Below are positions 1-9,324 of a DNA stretch of 64,000 bases, in pieces. Both the position numbers and the translations under genes were made by a program. Origin of the DNA: Methylomarinum vadi (GTDB lineage Bacteria > Pseudomonadota > Gammaproteobacteria > Methylococcales > Methylomonadaceae); the NCBI RefSeq assembly GCF_000733935.1, contig NZ_JPON01000001.1:372001-436000 (forward strand), read 5' to 3'. The notes below the pieces were generated by a model, which was not told the DNA's origin, made no database searches, and was given only the letters and a program-made list of their open reading frames with translations. Position 1 is the stretch's first letter, and each line of letters starts with the position of its first letter.

Positions 1-1
1 G

Positions 2-1339
2 TCGCGGCCCTGGACCAATGTCGCTTGGATGTTCCTGACGCTGGGTATTACGCTGGGCAGCTGGTGGGCCTATTACGAACTGGGCTGGGGCGGCTGGTGG
101 TTTTGGGACCCGGTCGAAAACGCCTCGTTTATGCCGTGGCTGGTCGGTACCGCCTTGATTCATTCATTAGCGGCCAGTGAGAAACGCGGCGTGTTCAAGA
201 CCTGGACCGTGCTGCTGGCGATTTTCGCTTTTTCGTTGAGCCTGCTCGGTACTTTTCTGGTGCGCTCCGGCGTGTTGACCTCGGTGCATGCTTTCGCCAG
301 CGATCCGGCGCGGGGGTTGTTCATCCTGATTTTCCTGGCCGTCGTCGTCGGCGGTTCGTTGCTGTTGTATGCGATAAGGGCGCCGTATGTGAAGAGCAGT
401 GCCAGTTTCGAACTGGTGTCGCGCGAGTCGGTGTTGTTGATCAACAATGTGCTTTTAGTCGTCACCGCCGCCAGTATTTTGCTCGGTACCCTCTATCCGC
501 TGTTTGTCGACGCTCTGGGCTTGGGCAAAATCTCGGTCGGGCCGCCGTATTTCAATGCCGTGTTTATTCCGTTGATGGCGCCCTTGGCGGTCGCGGTTGG
601 GTTGGGCGTCATGTTGCGTTGGAAACGCGACCAACTCGGAACCTTAATGATAAGACTGGGCTGGCTGATAGCTTTTTGCGTCGGCGGCGGTTTGTTGGTT
701 CCGCTGGCGATGCCGTTTTATTCCTGGGGCGCCGCGCTCGGCGTGACCTTGGCCTTATGGACCGTGGCCGTTTCCGGTCTGGCTTTCAAGGACCGTTTGG
801 GACAGCAAGGTTTTAGCTGGCAACGCCTGACCCAGATTCCTGCCGGTTTCTACGGCATGACGCTGGCGCACTTCGGTATTGCCGTGTTCGTCATCGGCAT
901 TACCTTTACCTCGATCTACAGTGTCGAGCGGGATGTCAGAATGGCCCCTGGTGACAAGTTGGACATGTCCGGTTACATTTTCGAATTTCACGGCGTCAAG
1001 CAAACCGAAGGCCCCAATTACTTGGCCGAACAGGGTTTTTTGACCGTCACTTATGACGGCAAAGAAGTGGCCAGGCTGGAACCGCAGAAACGGGTTTACC
1101 GCGTACAGAAAATGCCGATGACCGAAGCGGCGATCGACGCCGGTTTGTTCCGCGATTTGTTCGTCGCTATCGGCGAACCCTTAGGCGACCAGGGCGCCTG
1201 GAGCCTCAGGGTTTATTACAAAGCCTTCATCCGCTGGATCTGGCTGGGCGCGTTATTCATGGCCGGAGGCGGTTTGCTGGCAATCGGTGACAGACGTTAC
1301 CGCATCAGTCATAAAAAAAAGATAGTGGCCCATGCTTAG
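2..1339 (+). CDS. ccmF: Cytochrome c maturation protein CcmF, 3' part
   Basis: This is the C-terminal part of the heme lyase subunit that, with CcmH, attaches heme to apocytochrome c at the periplasmic face of the inner membrane. The reading frame is open from base 2, so the gene begins upstream of the window. The tryptophan-rich WWD signature (GWGGWWFWDPVEN) that contacts heme on holo-CcmE lies near the start of the visible part. Several hydrophobic spans follow, then a periplasmic stretch and a last span near the C-terminus. The stop overlaps the ccmG start by 8 nt, and ccmG, ccmH and ccmI follow in the classic ccm order, which makes the call secure. Partial only because of the window edge. 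Confidence 0.97.
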   Translation, partial: SRPWTNVAWMFLTLGITLGSWWAYYELGWGGWWFWDPVENASFMPWLVGTALIHSLAASEKRGVFKTWTVLLAIFAFSLSLLGTFLVRSGVLTSVHAFASDPARGLFILIFLAVVVGGSLLLYAIRAPYVKSSASFELVSRESVLLINNVLLVVTAASILLGTLYPLFVDALGLGKISVGPPYFNAVFIPLMAPLAVAVGLGVMLRWKRDQLGTLMIRLGWLIAFCVGGGLLVPLAMPFYSWGAALGVTLALWTVAVSGLAFKDRLGQQGFSWQRLTQIPAGFYGMTLAHFGIAVFVIGITFTSIYSVERDVRMAPGDKLDMSGYIFEFHGVKQTEGPNYLAEQGFLTVTYDGKEVARLEPQKRVYRVQKMPMTEAAIDAGLFRDLFVAIGEPLGDQGAWSLRVYYKAFIRWIWLGALFMAGGGLLAIGDRRYRISHKKKIVAHA

Positions 1340-1862
1340 ATACGTCATTCCCTTATTGCTATTTGTCGTCCTGGCGGTATTTTTGGCGTTGGGACTGAAA
1401 TTGAATCCGCGCGATATTCCCTCGCCGCTGATCGGCAAACCGGCACCGGCGTTTTCCTTGCCGGTGTTGTCGACCCCCGAGCGGCAGCTGACCGAACAAG
1501 ATTTCAAAGGCCAAGTCTGGCTGCTCAATGTTTGGGCTTCCTGGTGCGTTTCCTGCCGTTCCGAGCATCCGGTATTGAATGAAATGGCGAAATTGAATGC
1601 GGCCCCTATCGTCGGCCTGAATTACAAGGACGAGCCGGAGGCCGCCGAGCAATGGCTGGCGCGATTGGGCAATCCCTATCGAGTCAGCATCATGGATATC
1701 GAGGGCCGCACCGGCATCGATTACGGCGTCTATGGTGTTCCGGAAACCTTCGTCATCGACAAACACGGCGTCATTCGATACAAGCATACCGGCCCGGTCA
1801 CGGCCGAGGATGTCGAGCGAGTGTTTTTGCCAATGATCAACCAATTAAAGGCGGAAAGCTGA
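1332..1862 (+). CDS. ccmG: Thiol:disulfide interchange protein CcmG/DsbE
   Basis: A membrane-tethered periplasmic thioredoxin-fold protein of 176 residues that keeps the apocytochrome c heme-binding cysteines reduced. An N-terminal signal anchor (about residues 4-22) is followed by the family's GKPAPAFSLP segment. The active site WASWCVSC has redox cysteines C72 and C75. The later GVYGVPETFVID segment carries the cis-proline loop (VPET). Length is normal for the family. The ATG overlaps the ccmF end by 8 nt and the stop overlaps the ccmH ATG by 1 nt, indicating translational coupling in the ccm operon. Confidence 0.97.
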   Translation: MLRYVIPLLLFVVLAVFLALGLKLNPRDIPSPLIGKPAPAFSLPVLSTPERQLTEQDFKGQVWLLNVWASWCVSCRSEHPVLNEMAKLNAAPIVGLNYKDEPEAAEQWLARLGNPYRVSIMDIEGRTGIDYGVYGVPETFVIDKHGVIRYKHTGPVTAEDVERVFLPMINQLKAES

Positions 1863-2317
1863 TGAGGTGGCTTTATTTTTTTGTGCTGGCATTGTTTCTG
1901 GCACACAGCCAGGCCGGTGTCGAATATCGCGAATTCGACAATGCCGACCAGGAGGAGACCTACCAAGGCTTGATTTCTGAACTGCGGTGTCTGGTGTGTC
2001 AAAATCAGACCATCGCCGATTCCAATGCCGATTTGGCCAAGGATTTACGCCGTCAGGTCTATGAGATGCTGCGACAAGGCAAGAGTCGACAGGAGATTGT
2101 CGAATTTATGACCCAGCGATATGGCGATTTTGTCATGTATCGGCCACCCTTCAAGACAAAAACGATGTTGTTGTGGCTTGGGCCGTTGTTGTTTGTTTTA
2201 ATCGGTCTGGTGGCGCTGGTCGTAGTCAGTCGAAGGCGCAGGGCCGCGGCCGCCGCTTTACCGCCGGAAAAAAAGGCCAAAATCCATGCCTTATTGGAAG
2301 AGGGTGACGAGTCTTGA
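1862..2317 (+). CDS. ccmH: Cytochrome c maturation protein CcmH (N-terminal, CcmL-type)
   Basis: A thiol oxidoreductase of the heme lyase complex, 151 residues. It has an N-terminal signal peptide, the family motif LRCLVCQNQ with C43 and C46, a helical periplasmic domain and a TM segment at about residues 101-120 followed by an arginine-rich cytoplasmic tail. The ATG at 1862 shares one base with the ccmG stop; an upstream in-frame extension lies inside ccmG and is rejected because it removes the signal peptide from the N-terminus. The short form means the TPR half is a separate gene (ccmI), as seen next. Confidence 0.96.
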   Translation: MRWLYFFVLALFLAHSQAGVEYREFDNADQEETYQGLISELRCLVCQNQTIADSNADLAKDLRRQVYEMLRQGKSRQEIVEFMTQRYGDFVMYRPPFKTKTMLLWLGPLLFVLIGLVALVVVSRRRRAAAAALPPEKKAKIHALLEEGDES

Positions 2318-3534
2318 ATAGTGTATTTTGGTTGGCCGTTGCGTTACTGATCGCCACGGCGTTAATGATCATCGTCGTTCCGCTTTGGCGCCGGAGCGAT
2401 TTGGCCGAAAGCGATGTCGAACAACGCAATATCAAGATCGCCCGGGAAAGATTACAGGAATTGAAACAGCAATTGCGGGACGGCGCGTTGAGCCAACAGC
2501 AATTCGACGAGCAATATCAGGAGTTGGAACTTTCCCTGAGCGATGACCTGGACAGCATTCTCGCTCAGAGCAGGAAAGCGGGGCAGGGTAAATGGATGAT
2601 CGTCGCCATCCTCTTGTTTGTGCCGCTGGTCAGCCTGTCGCTGTATTTTACGTTGGGCGACACACAAGCCATGGTCAAGGTTGAGCAACAACAGCTGGCG
2701 TTGCAAAAACAGCAGGAAGCGCAGCAGACGATCTTCAAGATGGTCAACGGTTTGGCCGAAAGGCTGCAGCAACAGCCGAACGATAGCGAAGGCTGGCTGA
2801 TGTTGGGGCGTTCCTTAAAATATATGCGGCAATATGACAAAGCCGCGCAAGCCTTCGCTCAAGCATATCGCTTGTTGGGCGAGGAGCCGAGCGTGATGTT
2901 GCAATATGCCGACGCCCTGGCGATGGCGCAAGGCGGCAAATTGAGCGGGAAACCGGCCGAATTGATTTTCAAGGCCTTGTCCTTAGCGCCCGATGATGCC
3001 ACCGGCTTATGGCTAGGCGGCATGGCCAAGGCCGAAATGGGCGAATATCAACAGGCCTTGCGCTATTGGCAGAAATTGGAGCCGAAGTTGGCAGGCAATC
3101 CCGAATCACTCAGGGAGGTGCAAGGCCTGATCGCCGCGTTGAAGGAGCGCATTGCCGAAACGGGCGGCCTTGAGACAGCGTCAGGGCAGACCGGGATCGA
3201 AGTCGAGGTCAAACTGGACGATTCCTTGTATGACAAGGTTCAAGCTGGCGACACCGTGTTTATCTACGCGCAGGCACTGAACGGCCCCAAGATGCCGCTG
3301 GCGATCGTGCGCAAGCGGGTCGCCGATTTGCCGTTGTCGGTGGAATTGAACGATGCGCTGGCGATGACGCCGGCAATGAAATTATCGGCCTTCGATAACG
3401 TTAAAGTGATCGCTCGAATCTCCAAGAGCGGCAATGCCATGCCGCAGCCCGGCGATTTGATCGGCTATGTCGATACGGCCGAACCGGGACAAGATCGTGC
3501 CGTAGTCATCACCATCAACCAGCAAGTGAAATAA
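2314..3534 (+). CDS. ccmI: Cytochrome c biogenesis protein CcmI (TPR protein)
   Basis: An apocytochrome c chaperone of 406 residues. TM segments lie near residues 4-22 and about 94-113, separated by a charged leucine/glutamine-rich coil. A TPR region (GWLMLGRSLKYMRQYDKAAQAF) and a C-terminal periplasmic domain follow. The best start is a TTG at 2314 whose last two bases begin the ccmH TGA (TTGA overlap), with a GAGGGTGA Shine-Dalgarno-like stretch just upstream. The stop overlaps the hemN ATG by 1 nt. The C-terminal segment (VEVKLDDSLYDKVQAGDTVFIYAQA) is the usual end domain of gammaproteobacterial CcmI/CcmH fusions. Confidence 0.93.
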   Translation: MNSVFWLAVALLIATALMIIVVPLWRRSDLAESDVEQRNIKIARERLQELKQQLRDGALSQQQFDEQYQELELSLSDDLDSILAQSRKAGQGKWMIVAILLFVPLVSLSLYFTLGDTQAMVKVEQQQLALQKQQEAQQTIFKMVNGLAERLQQQPNDSEGWLMLGRSLKYMRQYDKAAQAFAQAYRLLGEEPSVMLQYADALAMAQGGKLSGKPAELIFKALSLAPDDATGLWLGGMAKAEMGEYQQALRYWQKLEPKLAGNPESLREVQGLIAALKERIAETGGLETASGQTGIEVEVKLDDSLYDKVQAGDTVFIYAQALNGPKMPLAIVRKRVADLPLSVELNDALAMTPAMKLSAFDNVKVIARISKSGNAMPQPGDLIGYVDTAEPGQDRAVVITINQQVK

Positions 3535-4913
3535 TGGATCAATCCATCGTATTCGACCTGGACCTGATCAACCGTTACAACACATCCGGTCCGCGCTATA
3601 CCTCATACCCCACTGCGCTGGAGTTGCACGAAGGTTTCGACGATAGCGACTACCGCAAGCATATCACTCAGTCGAATGCCGCGGGCGGGCCGCTATCGCT
3701 GTATTTTCATATTCCGTTTTGCGATACGGTGTGCTATTACTGCGCCTGCAACAAGATCATCACGAAAAACCGCAAGCACGCCGAGCCCTATCTGGACAAT
3801 TTATGCCGGGAAATCACCATGCAGGGCGAGCTGTTCGATCGTAGGCGCATCGTCAATCAATTGCATTGGGGCGGCGGCACGCCGACCTTTTTGAGTGCGG
3901 AGCAGATGCGGCGTTTAATGCGAACCACGCGCCAGCATTTCAACCTGCGCGACGACGATCAGGGCGAGTATTCGATCGAAGTCGACCCGCGCGAAACCGA
4001 TGACAGAACCATCGCCGAATTGCGTCAATTGGGCTTCAATCGCATCAGCCTCGGGGTGCAGGACTTCGAGCCGGCCGTGCAGAAAGCGGTCAATCGTCTG
4101 CAGAGCAAGAAACAAACCTTCGCGGTATTGGAAGCGGCGCGCAAGGAAGGTTTTCGTTCCACCAACATCGATTTGATCTACGGTTTGCCTTTGCAAACGG
4201 TGGACAGCTTTGCCAATACCTTGGATCAAGTGTTGGAGCAATTGCCGGAACGCTTTTCGGTCTTCAATTACGCGCATTTGCCCAGCCGCTTCAAGACGCA
4301 ACGGCAAATCAACGAGGCAGAATTGCCCAGCCCGCAAACCAAGCTGGACATCCTGCAGATGGTCGGACAGAAGTTGACCGAAGCCGGCTATGTCTACATT
4401 GGCATGGATCATTTTGCCCGTCCCGACGACGAGCTGGCGGTGGCCCAGCGCGAAGGCAAGCTGTATCGCAATTTCCAGGGGTATTCGACCCATTCCGATT
4501 GCGACTTGGTGGGACTGGGCATCACCTCGATAGGCCGTGTCGGCGACGCCTATATCCAGAACGTCAAAGACCTAGAGCGATACGGTGCACTGATCGACCA
4601 AGGCCGCCTGCCTGTATTCAAAGGCGTGGAGCTCGACGACGACGATAAGCTGCGCCGCGCGGTGATTACCCAACTGATATGTCATTTCGAATTGTCCTTC
4701 GTAACGATCGAACGACAATTCCCTATTGATTTCAAACACTATTTTGCCGGCGAACTAAACGGCCTCAAAGGCATGGAAGCGGACGGCCTGCTCACAATCG
4801 GCGCCGACCGTATTCAAGTACTGGCCCCGGGGCGTTTGTTGATCCGCAATATTTGCATGGTGTTCGACAAATATCTGGCGCGGAAACAGCAACAGTTTTC
4901 CAAGGTGATTTAG
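3534..4913 (+). CDS. hemN: Oxygen-independent coproporphyrinogen III oxidase (radical SAM)
   Basis: A cytoplasmic radical SAM enzyme of 459 residues that decarboxylates coproporphyrinogen III to protoporphyrinogen IX without oxygen. The N-terminus has the HemN trip-wire-like LINRYNTSGPRYTSYPTA. The Fe-S motif FCDTVCYYCAC has C63, C67 and C70 as cluster ligands and C72 as the extra conserved Cys. HWGGGTPTF and EVDPRETD are further family motifs. Length matches true HemN rather than the shorter HemW. The gene begins with a 1-nt overlap after ccmI, coupling heme supply to cytochrome c maturation. Confidence 0.97.
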   Translation: MDQSIVFDLDLINRYNTSGPRYTSYPTALELHEGFDDSDYRKHITQSNAAGGPLSLYFHIPFCDTVCYYCACNKIITKNRKHAEPYLDNLCREITMQGELFDRRRIVNQLHWGGGTPTFLSAEQMRRLMRTTRQHFNLRDDDQGEYSIEVDPRETDDRTIAELRQLGFNRISLGVQDFEPAVQKAVNRLQSKKQTFAVLEAARKEGFRSTNIDLIYGLPLQTVDSFANTLDQVLEQLPERFSVFNYAHLPSRFKTQRQINEAELPSPQTKLDILQMVGQKLTEAGYVYIGMDHFARPDDELAVAQREGKLYRNFQGYSTHSDCDLVGLGITSIGRVGDAYIQNVKDLERYGALIDQGRLPVFKGVELDDDDKLRRAVITQLICHFELSFVTIERQFPIDFKHYFAGELNGLKGMEADGLLTIGADRIQVLAPGRLLIRNICMVFDKYLARKQQQFSKVI

Positions 4914-4926
4914 CAAGAGAGAAGCG

Positions 4927-5172
4927 ATGGCTTTAGATAATAAACAAGCGTTGGATTTGGCCGGCGCCGGAAGGTGGGATGATGCGCATGAAATGGTGCA
5001 AGCTCATTCCGACAAATTGGCTTGCTTGATTCATGCCTATTTGCATCGCGTGGAAGGGGACCTCGGCAACGCGCGATATTGGTACAATCGGGCCCGTGAA
5101 GCGATGCCGGCGAACACGGAAGAACAGGAATTGGAGAGACTCTATCGTTTAATAAGCGATCAGAGAAAATAA
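4927..5172 (+). CDS. Small conserved-looking protein, unknown function
   Basis: I do not recognise a named family. The 81-residue product is soluble and helical, with no signal peptide or TM segment. It resembles a single TPR-like helical pair: a GRWDDAHEMVQAH helix and a GDLGNARYWYNRAREAMP helix spaced as in tetratricopeptide units. It lies 13 nt after hemN on the same strand, with AAGAGAGAAG before the ATG as a ribosome binding site. The coding character is good (balanced charged and aliphatic residues, no low-complexity tract). It is probably the last gene of the ccm-hemN transcript. Confidence 0.75.
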   Translation: MALDNKQALDLAGAGRWDDAHEMVQAHSDKLACLIHAYLHRVEGDLGNARYWYNRAREAMPANTEEQELERLYRLISDQRK

Positions 5173-5220
5173 GCCGTAACAAGCGGTGGCATCTTTGACT
5201 CGCTCCAGTTTAAGCATAAC

Positions 5221-5982
5221 ATGACAACTAACGCATTTCTTACCGGTAACAGTTGCGGCCTTGGCAAAGGGTTGACCGAGGTTCTGCTGGAGCAAGGATA
5301 TCAGGTGTACGGTTGCAGCCGGCGCGGTTGCGATTTGCAGGGCGTTATCGGGGACATTCGCTGTGACCTGTCCGATTTCGCCGGCATAGCTCCCGCGCTG
5401 AATACATTGTTGGCGGATGTGCAATCGCTGGATCTGGTGGTGCTGAACGCCGGCATATTGGGACGGTTACAAGACATCGGCGAGACTTCGCTCGATGAGT
5501 TGAAGCGGATCATGGATATCAATGTCTGGTCGAACAAGATCATTTTCGATTGGCTGTTACACTCGAATATCCGCATCGAGCAAATTCTGCTGATTTCATC
5601 GGGGGCCGCCGTTTTAGGCAATAAGGGATGGGGCGGCTATGCCTTGTCCAAAGCGACCCTTAACATGCTTGGCAAGCTTTACGCCCACGAATTCCCTCGT
5701 AGCCACATTATGTCCATCGCTCCCGGCCTGATCGAAACCGAAATGATGGAGTCTCTGTGCAATGACGCCGACAGCAAAAGATTTCCGGCTCTGCGACGTA
5801 TTCAACAGGCTCGGGGAACCGAAAAAATGCTTTCTCCGAGACAAGCTGCCGAACAGATTTTGTCGGTCCTGCCAGCATTAAAGGAGTATCCCAGCGGCAG
5901 TTTCATCGACTTACGGGAGATTCTGGCGCCGGAAGACTATGCGGAATTGATGAAAATATCGGTCCGCAAGATCCGACGTTGA
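5221..5982 (+). CDS. Short-chain dehydrogenase/reductase (SDR), substrate unknown
   Basis: A classical-size SDR of 253 residues with an N-terminal Rossmann fold. The cofactor loop LTGNSCGLGKG is a variant of TGxxxGxG. NAG (in LNAGILG), the catalytic Ser in LLISSGAA and the YxxxK pair in GGYALSKATLN are all present, so it should be an active NAD(P)-dependent oxidoreductase. The C-terminal half has SIAPGLIETEMM, the usual PG motif after the active site. It lies 48 nt after the small gene and is convergent with the aminotransferase gene. Nothing nearby indicates the substrate. Confidence 0.88.
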   Translation: MTTNAFLTGNSCGLGKGLTEVLLEQGYQVYGCSRRGCDLQGVIGDIRCDLSDFAGIAPALNTLLADVQSLDLVVLNAGILGRLQDIGETSLDELKRIMDINVWSNKIIFDWLLHSNIRIEQILLISSGAAVLGNKGWGGYALSKATLNMLGKLYAHEFPRSHIMSIAPGLIETEMMESLCNDADSKRFPALRRIQQARGTEKMLSPRQAAEQILSVLPALKEYPSGSFIDLREILAPEDYAELMKISVRKIRR

Positions 5983-5998
5983 TGTTGACGAACTTAGA

Positions 5999-6027
5999 GC
6001 GAACCTCCAGCGTAACCGGAAGTTCGC
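5999..6027. terminator. Hairpin between convergent genes
   Basis: The arms GCGAACCTCC and GGAAGTTCGC pair with one mismatch around a 9-nt loop, between the SDR stop (5982) and the aminotransferase stop (6037). It could serve as a bidirectional terminator. There is no strong T tract on the plus side (CCCGGGGGG follows), so intrinsic function is uncertain. Confidence 0.4.
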
Positions 6028-6036
6028 CCGGGGGGA

Positions 6037-7218
6037 TTAAATGGCTTGTTTGATTCTGGCCAAGGCGTTGGCCAGATTTTCCATGCTGGTGGCAATGGAA
6101 ATGCGGATATGGCCGGGACAACCGAATGCCGAGCCCGGTACTAGCGCGACGCCGGCCTTTTCGATCAAATATTCGGCAAAATCAAGATCGTTGCTTATGC
6201 CGTCCAGGCGCTCGATCACGCCTTCCACGTTCGGAAACACATAAAACGTGCCGTCGGTTTTCAAACAATCGATGCCATCCATGCTGTTGAGTTCATCGAC
6301 AACAAAATCATGGCGTTTCTTGAATTCCACCATCATCGTGTCGATACAGCTTTGATCGCCGCGCAATGCTTCTTCCGCCGCGACCTGCGAGATCGAGGTC
6401 GGATTGGATGTGCTTTGCGACTGAATCTTGCGCATCGCGCCGATGACTTCGGCCGGCCCTGCCGCATAACCGATGCGCCAGCCTGTCATGGAATAAGCTT
6501 TGGAGACGCCGTTCAATACCATCGTCCGGCCGTACAGCTCCGGTGTGGCGTTAAGGATATTCACGAAACTGCCTTTTTGCCACAGAATATGTTCATACAT
6601 GTCGTCGGTGGCGATGACGATATCGGGATAATCGAGCAATACCTCGCCCAATGCTTTCAGTTCAGCCAAGGTATAGGCGACACCGGTCGGGTTTGATGGG
6701 CTGTTGATGACCAATAAGCGGGTCTTGTCGGTGATCGCGGCGCGCAATTGTTGAGCGGGCATTTTAAAATTTTGCGCCTGCGTGGTTTCGACGATTACGG
6801 GGACGCCGTCGGCCAGCAAGACCATGTCGGGATAGGACACCCAATAGGGGGCCGGAATGATGACTTCGTCACCGGGGTTCAACAGGGCTTGCGCCAAGTT
6901 ATAGAAACTTTGTTTGCCGCCGCAGGACACCAGGATCTGATTCAATTGATAGTCGAATCCGTTGTCCTTGTTGAACTTTTCGATGATGGCTTGTTTCAGA
7001 CTGGGAATACCATCGACCGCGGTGTATTTGGTAAACCCTCGATCCAGTGCTTTGACCGCGGCAGCCTTGATGTGTTCCGGGGTGTCGAAATCCGGTTCAC
7101 CGGCTCCCAAGCCAATAATATCCTTTCCGGCTGCGCGCATTTCCGCGGCTCTCGCAGTTATCGCCAGGGTCGGGGAAGGTTTGACGGCTTTAACTCTGTC
7201 TGAAAGTTGAATGCTCAT
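6037..7218 (-). CDS. Class I PLP-dependent aspartate aminotransferase
   Basis: A cytoplasmic fold-type I aminotransferase of 393 residues, most like the bacterial aspartate/prephenate aminotransferase subgroup (Ib). Visible motifs are GLGAGEPDFDTP near the N-terminus, NSPSNPTGVAY (Asn and Pro of the PLP pocket), IATDDMYEHI, and VSKAYSMTGWRIGY with the Schiff-base lysine followed by the PLP-phosphate-binding region. The C-terminal GHIRISIATS carries the carboxylate-binding Arg. An upstream in-frame ATG exists at 7248, but the ATG at 7218 follows GAGGAATT at good spacing and gives the usual MSIQLSDRVKAVKPS start. The gene is divergent from uvrB with a shared promoter region. Confidence 0.93.
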   Translation of the reverse strand: MSIQLSDRVKAVKPSPTLAITARAAEMRAAGKDIIGLGAGEPDFDTPEHIKAAAVKALDRGFTKYTAVDGIPSLKQAIIEKFNKDNGFDYQLNQILVSCGGKQSFYNLAQALLNPGDEVIIPAPYWVSYPDMVLLADGVPVIVETTQAQNFKMPAQQLRAAITDKTRLLVINSPSNPTGVAYTLAELKALGEVLLDYPDIVIATDDMYEHILWQKGSFVNILNATPELYGRTMVLNGVSKAYSMTGWRIGYAAGPAEVIGAMRKIQSQSTSNPTSISQVAAEEALRGDQSCIDTMMVEFKKRHDFVVDELNSMDGIDCLKTDGTFYVFPNVEGVIERLDGISNDLDFAEYLIEKAGVALVPGSAFGCPGHIRISIATSMENLANALARIKQAI

Positions 7219-7249
7219 AATTCCTCGGTCGATATCAAAATAACCCATT

Positions 7250-7268
7250 ATTATACTCCATGTATAAT
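7250..7268. promoter_or_regulatory. Palindrome carrying divergent TATAAT -10 boxes
   Basis: ATTATAC-TCCAT-GTATAAT is a perfect 7-bp inverted repeat with a 5-nt spacer. The right arm is a TATAAT (7263-7268) correctly placed for uvrB (GTG at 7307). The left arm read on the minus strand is TATAAT (7255-7250), correctly placed for the aminotransferase (ATG at 7218). No convincing -35 hexamer was found for either. The two start regions would be mutually exclusive for polymerase if both -10 boxes are real. Confidence 0.55.
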
Positions 7269-7306
7269 ATTCATCTAGATTTACAGCGCCAGAAACAGAT
7301 ATTTTC

Positions 7307-9313
7307 GTGAAAAAAGCATTTAGAATTCAGAGTCGTTACCAGCCTGCCGGCGATCAGCCTGAAGCGATCAAACGTTTGGTCGAGGGGGTCAACGATGGCG
7401 AAGTGCATCAGACCTTGTTAGGCGTCACCGGTTCCGGCAAGACCTTTACCATGGCCAATGTCATCAAGGAGACTCAGCGTCCGACGATGATTTTGGCGCC
7501 GAACAAGACGCTGGCCGCCCAGTTGTACGGCGAAATGAAGGAGTTTTTTCCCGACAACAGCGTGGAGTACTTCGTTTCTTATTATGATTATTATCAACCG
7601 GAAGCCTATGTGCCAGCTTCGGATACCTTTATCGACAAGGATGCTTCGTTAAACGAGCATATCGAACAGATGCGTTTGTCGGCGACCAAGGCATTGATCG
7701 AGCGCCGTGATACCGTCGTGGTCGCGACGGTGTCGGCCATCTATGGTTTGGGAGAGCCCGAGTCTTATTTCAAGATGGTATTGCATCTGGTGCGCGGAGA
7801 TATGGTTTCCCAGCGCGATATTGTGCGCCGGCTGGCGGAAATGCAGTACACGCGTAACGAGACGGAATTGCGCCGGGCCACCTACCGGGTCAGAGGCGAC
7901 GTCATCGACGTGTTTCCGGCCGAGTCGGAGGAACAGGCGTTGCGCATCGAATTGTTCGATGACGAAGTCGAAAGGCTGTCGATGTTCGATCCGCTGACGG
8001 GTGAAATTCTACAGCGTGTCGCCAGATTTACCATTTATCCGAAAAACCATTATGTGACGCCCAGGGAACAATTGCTCAATGCCGTCGAAACCATAAAGGT
8101 CGAGCTGGCCGATAGATTGGGTAATTTGAGATCGCTGAACAAAATGGTCGAGGCTCAGCGCTTGGAACAGCGCACTTTGTTCGATCTCGAAATGATCATG
8201 GAGGTCGGTTATTGTTCCGGTATCGAAAATTACTCGCGTTATCTGTCGGGCAGGCCGGAAGGGGAGCCGCCGCCGACCATGTTCGATTATTTGCCGCCCG
8301 ATGCCCTGGTCATAATCGACGAAAGTCATGTCACCGTCCCGCAAATCGGGGCGATGTATAAAGGCGACCGGTCGCGCAAGGAAACACTGGTGGAATATGG
8401 TTTCAGATTGCCGTCGGCATTGGATAACCGGCCCCTCAGATTCGAAGAGTTCGAACGCTTGGCGGGACAGCGTATCTATGTCTCCGCCACCCCGGGTCCT
8501 TACGAAAAAGAACATTCCGGTGTCTTTGTCGAACAAGTCGTCAGGCCTACCGGATTATTGGACCCTATTGTCGAGGTGCGGCCAGCGAGCACCCAGGTCG
8601 ATGATTTATTGTCGGAAATCACTAAGCGCGTGGCGAAAAACGAACGCGTATTGGTCACGACTCTGACCAAGCGTATGGCAGAAGATCTGACCGATTATTT
8701 AATGGAACACGATGTCAGGGTACGCTATCTGCATTCCGATATCGATACGGTCGAACGGGTGGAGATCATCCGCGACTTGCGCTTAGGGCAGTTCGATGTG
8801 CTCGTGGGCATCAATCTGCTCAGAGAGGGTCTGGATATTCCGGAGGTGTCCCTGGTGGCCATCCTTGATGCCGACAAGGAAGGTTTCCTGCGTTCCTTGG
8901 TTTCCTTGGTCCAGACGATTGGACGGGCCGCGCGAAATGCCAATGGAACGGCTATTTTGTACGGCGATAAAGTCACCCGGTCCATGCAACAGGCTATCGA
9001 CGAAACTCAGCGGCGCCGGGAGAAGCAGGAGGCCTTTAATCGCAAGCATAATATCCAACCGCAAACCGTGTATAAGTCGGTGACGGATATTTTGGAGTTG
9101 GCGATTCCCGGCGCCGGTGGCGCACTGGCCCACGTCAAGACCAAGGTCGCGGAATCAGCCGCCGAGTATCAGTCTTTGACGCCGAAGCAGGCGGCCAGAA
9201 AACTGAAGCAATTAGAAGACAAGATGTATCAGCATGCTAAGAATCTTGAATTTGAGGAGGCTGCCAAGATAAGGGATCAGATAAAGCTGTTGCAGGCGGA
9301 AGTTGTGGTATAA
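7307..9313 (+). CDS. uvrB: Excinuclease ABC subunit B
   Basis: The damage-verifying helicase-like subunit of nucleotide excision repair, 668 residues with a GTG start. Walker A is GVTGSGKT (about residues 38-45). The beta-hairpin that inserts into DNA is in [12 protein letters not shown]. Helicase motifs include [27 protein letters not shown] and QTIGRAARN. The C-terminal UVR motif for UvrC/UvrA contact is at [24 protein letters not shown] (about residues 628-660). Length is normal. I saw no LexA-type CTGT-N8-ACAG box upstream, so SOS control is not evident from the sequence. Confidence 0.98.
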   Translation: MKKAFRIQSRYQPAGDQPEAIKRLVEGVNDGEVHQTLLGVTGSGKTFTMANVIKETQRPTMILAPNKTLAAQLYGEMKEFFPDNSVEYFVSYYDYYQPEAYVPASDTFIDKDASLNEHIEQMRLSATKALIERRDTVVVATVSAIYGLGEPESYFKMVLHLVRGDMVSQRDIVRRLAEMQYTRNETELRRATYRVRGDVIDVFPAESEEQALRIELFDDEVERLSMFDPLTGEILQRVARFTIYPKNHYVTPREQLLNAVETIKVELADRLGNLRSLNKMVEAQRLEQRTLFDLEMIMEVGYCSGIENYSRYLSGRPEGEPPPTMFDYLPPDALVIIDESHVTVPQIGAMYKGDRSRKETLVEYGFRLPSALDNRPLRFEEFERLAGQRIYVSATPGPYEKEHSGVFVEQVVRPTGLLDPIVEVRPASTQVDDLLSEITKRVAKNERVLVTTLTKRMAEDLTDYLMEHDVRVRYLHSDIDTVERVEIIRDLRLGQFDVLVGINLLREGLDIPEVSLVAILDADKEGFLRSLVSLVQTIGRAARNANGTAILYGDKVTRSMQQAIDETQRRREKQEAFNRKHNIQPQTVYKSVTDILELAIPGAGGALAHVKTKVAESAAEYQSLTPKQAARKLKQLEDKMYQHAKNLEFEEAAKIRDQIKLLQAEVVV

Positions 9314-9324
9314 GTAGCGGCTGT

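Noticed and set aside
7219-7306. LexA (SOS) box upstream of uvrB
   Set aside because: Looked for CTGT-N8-ACAG and found no match.
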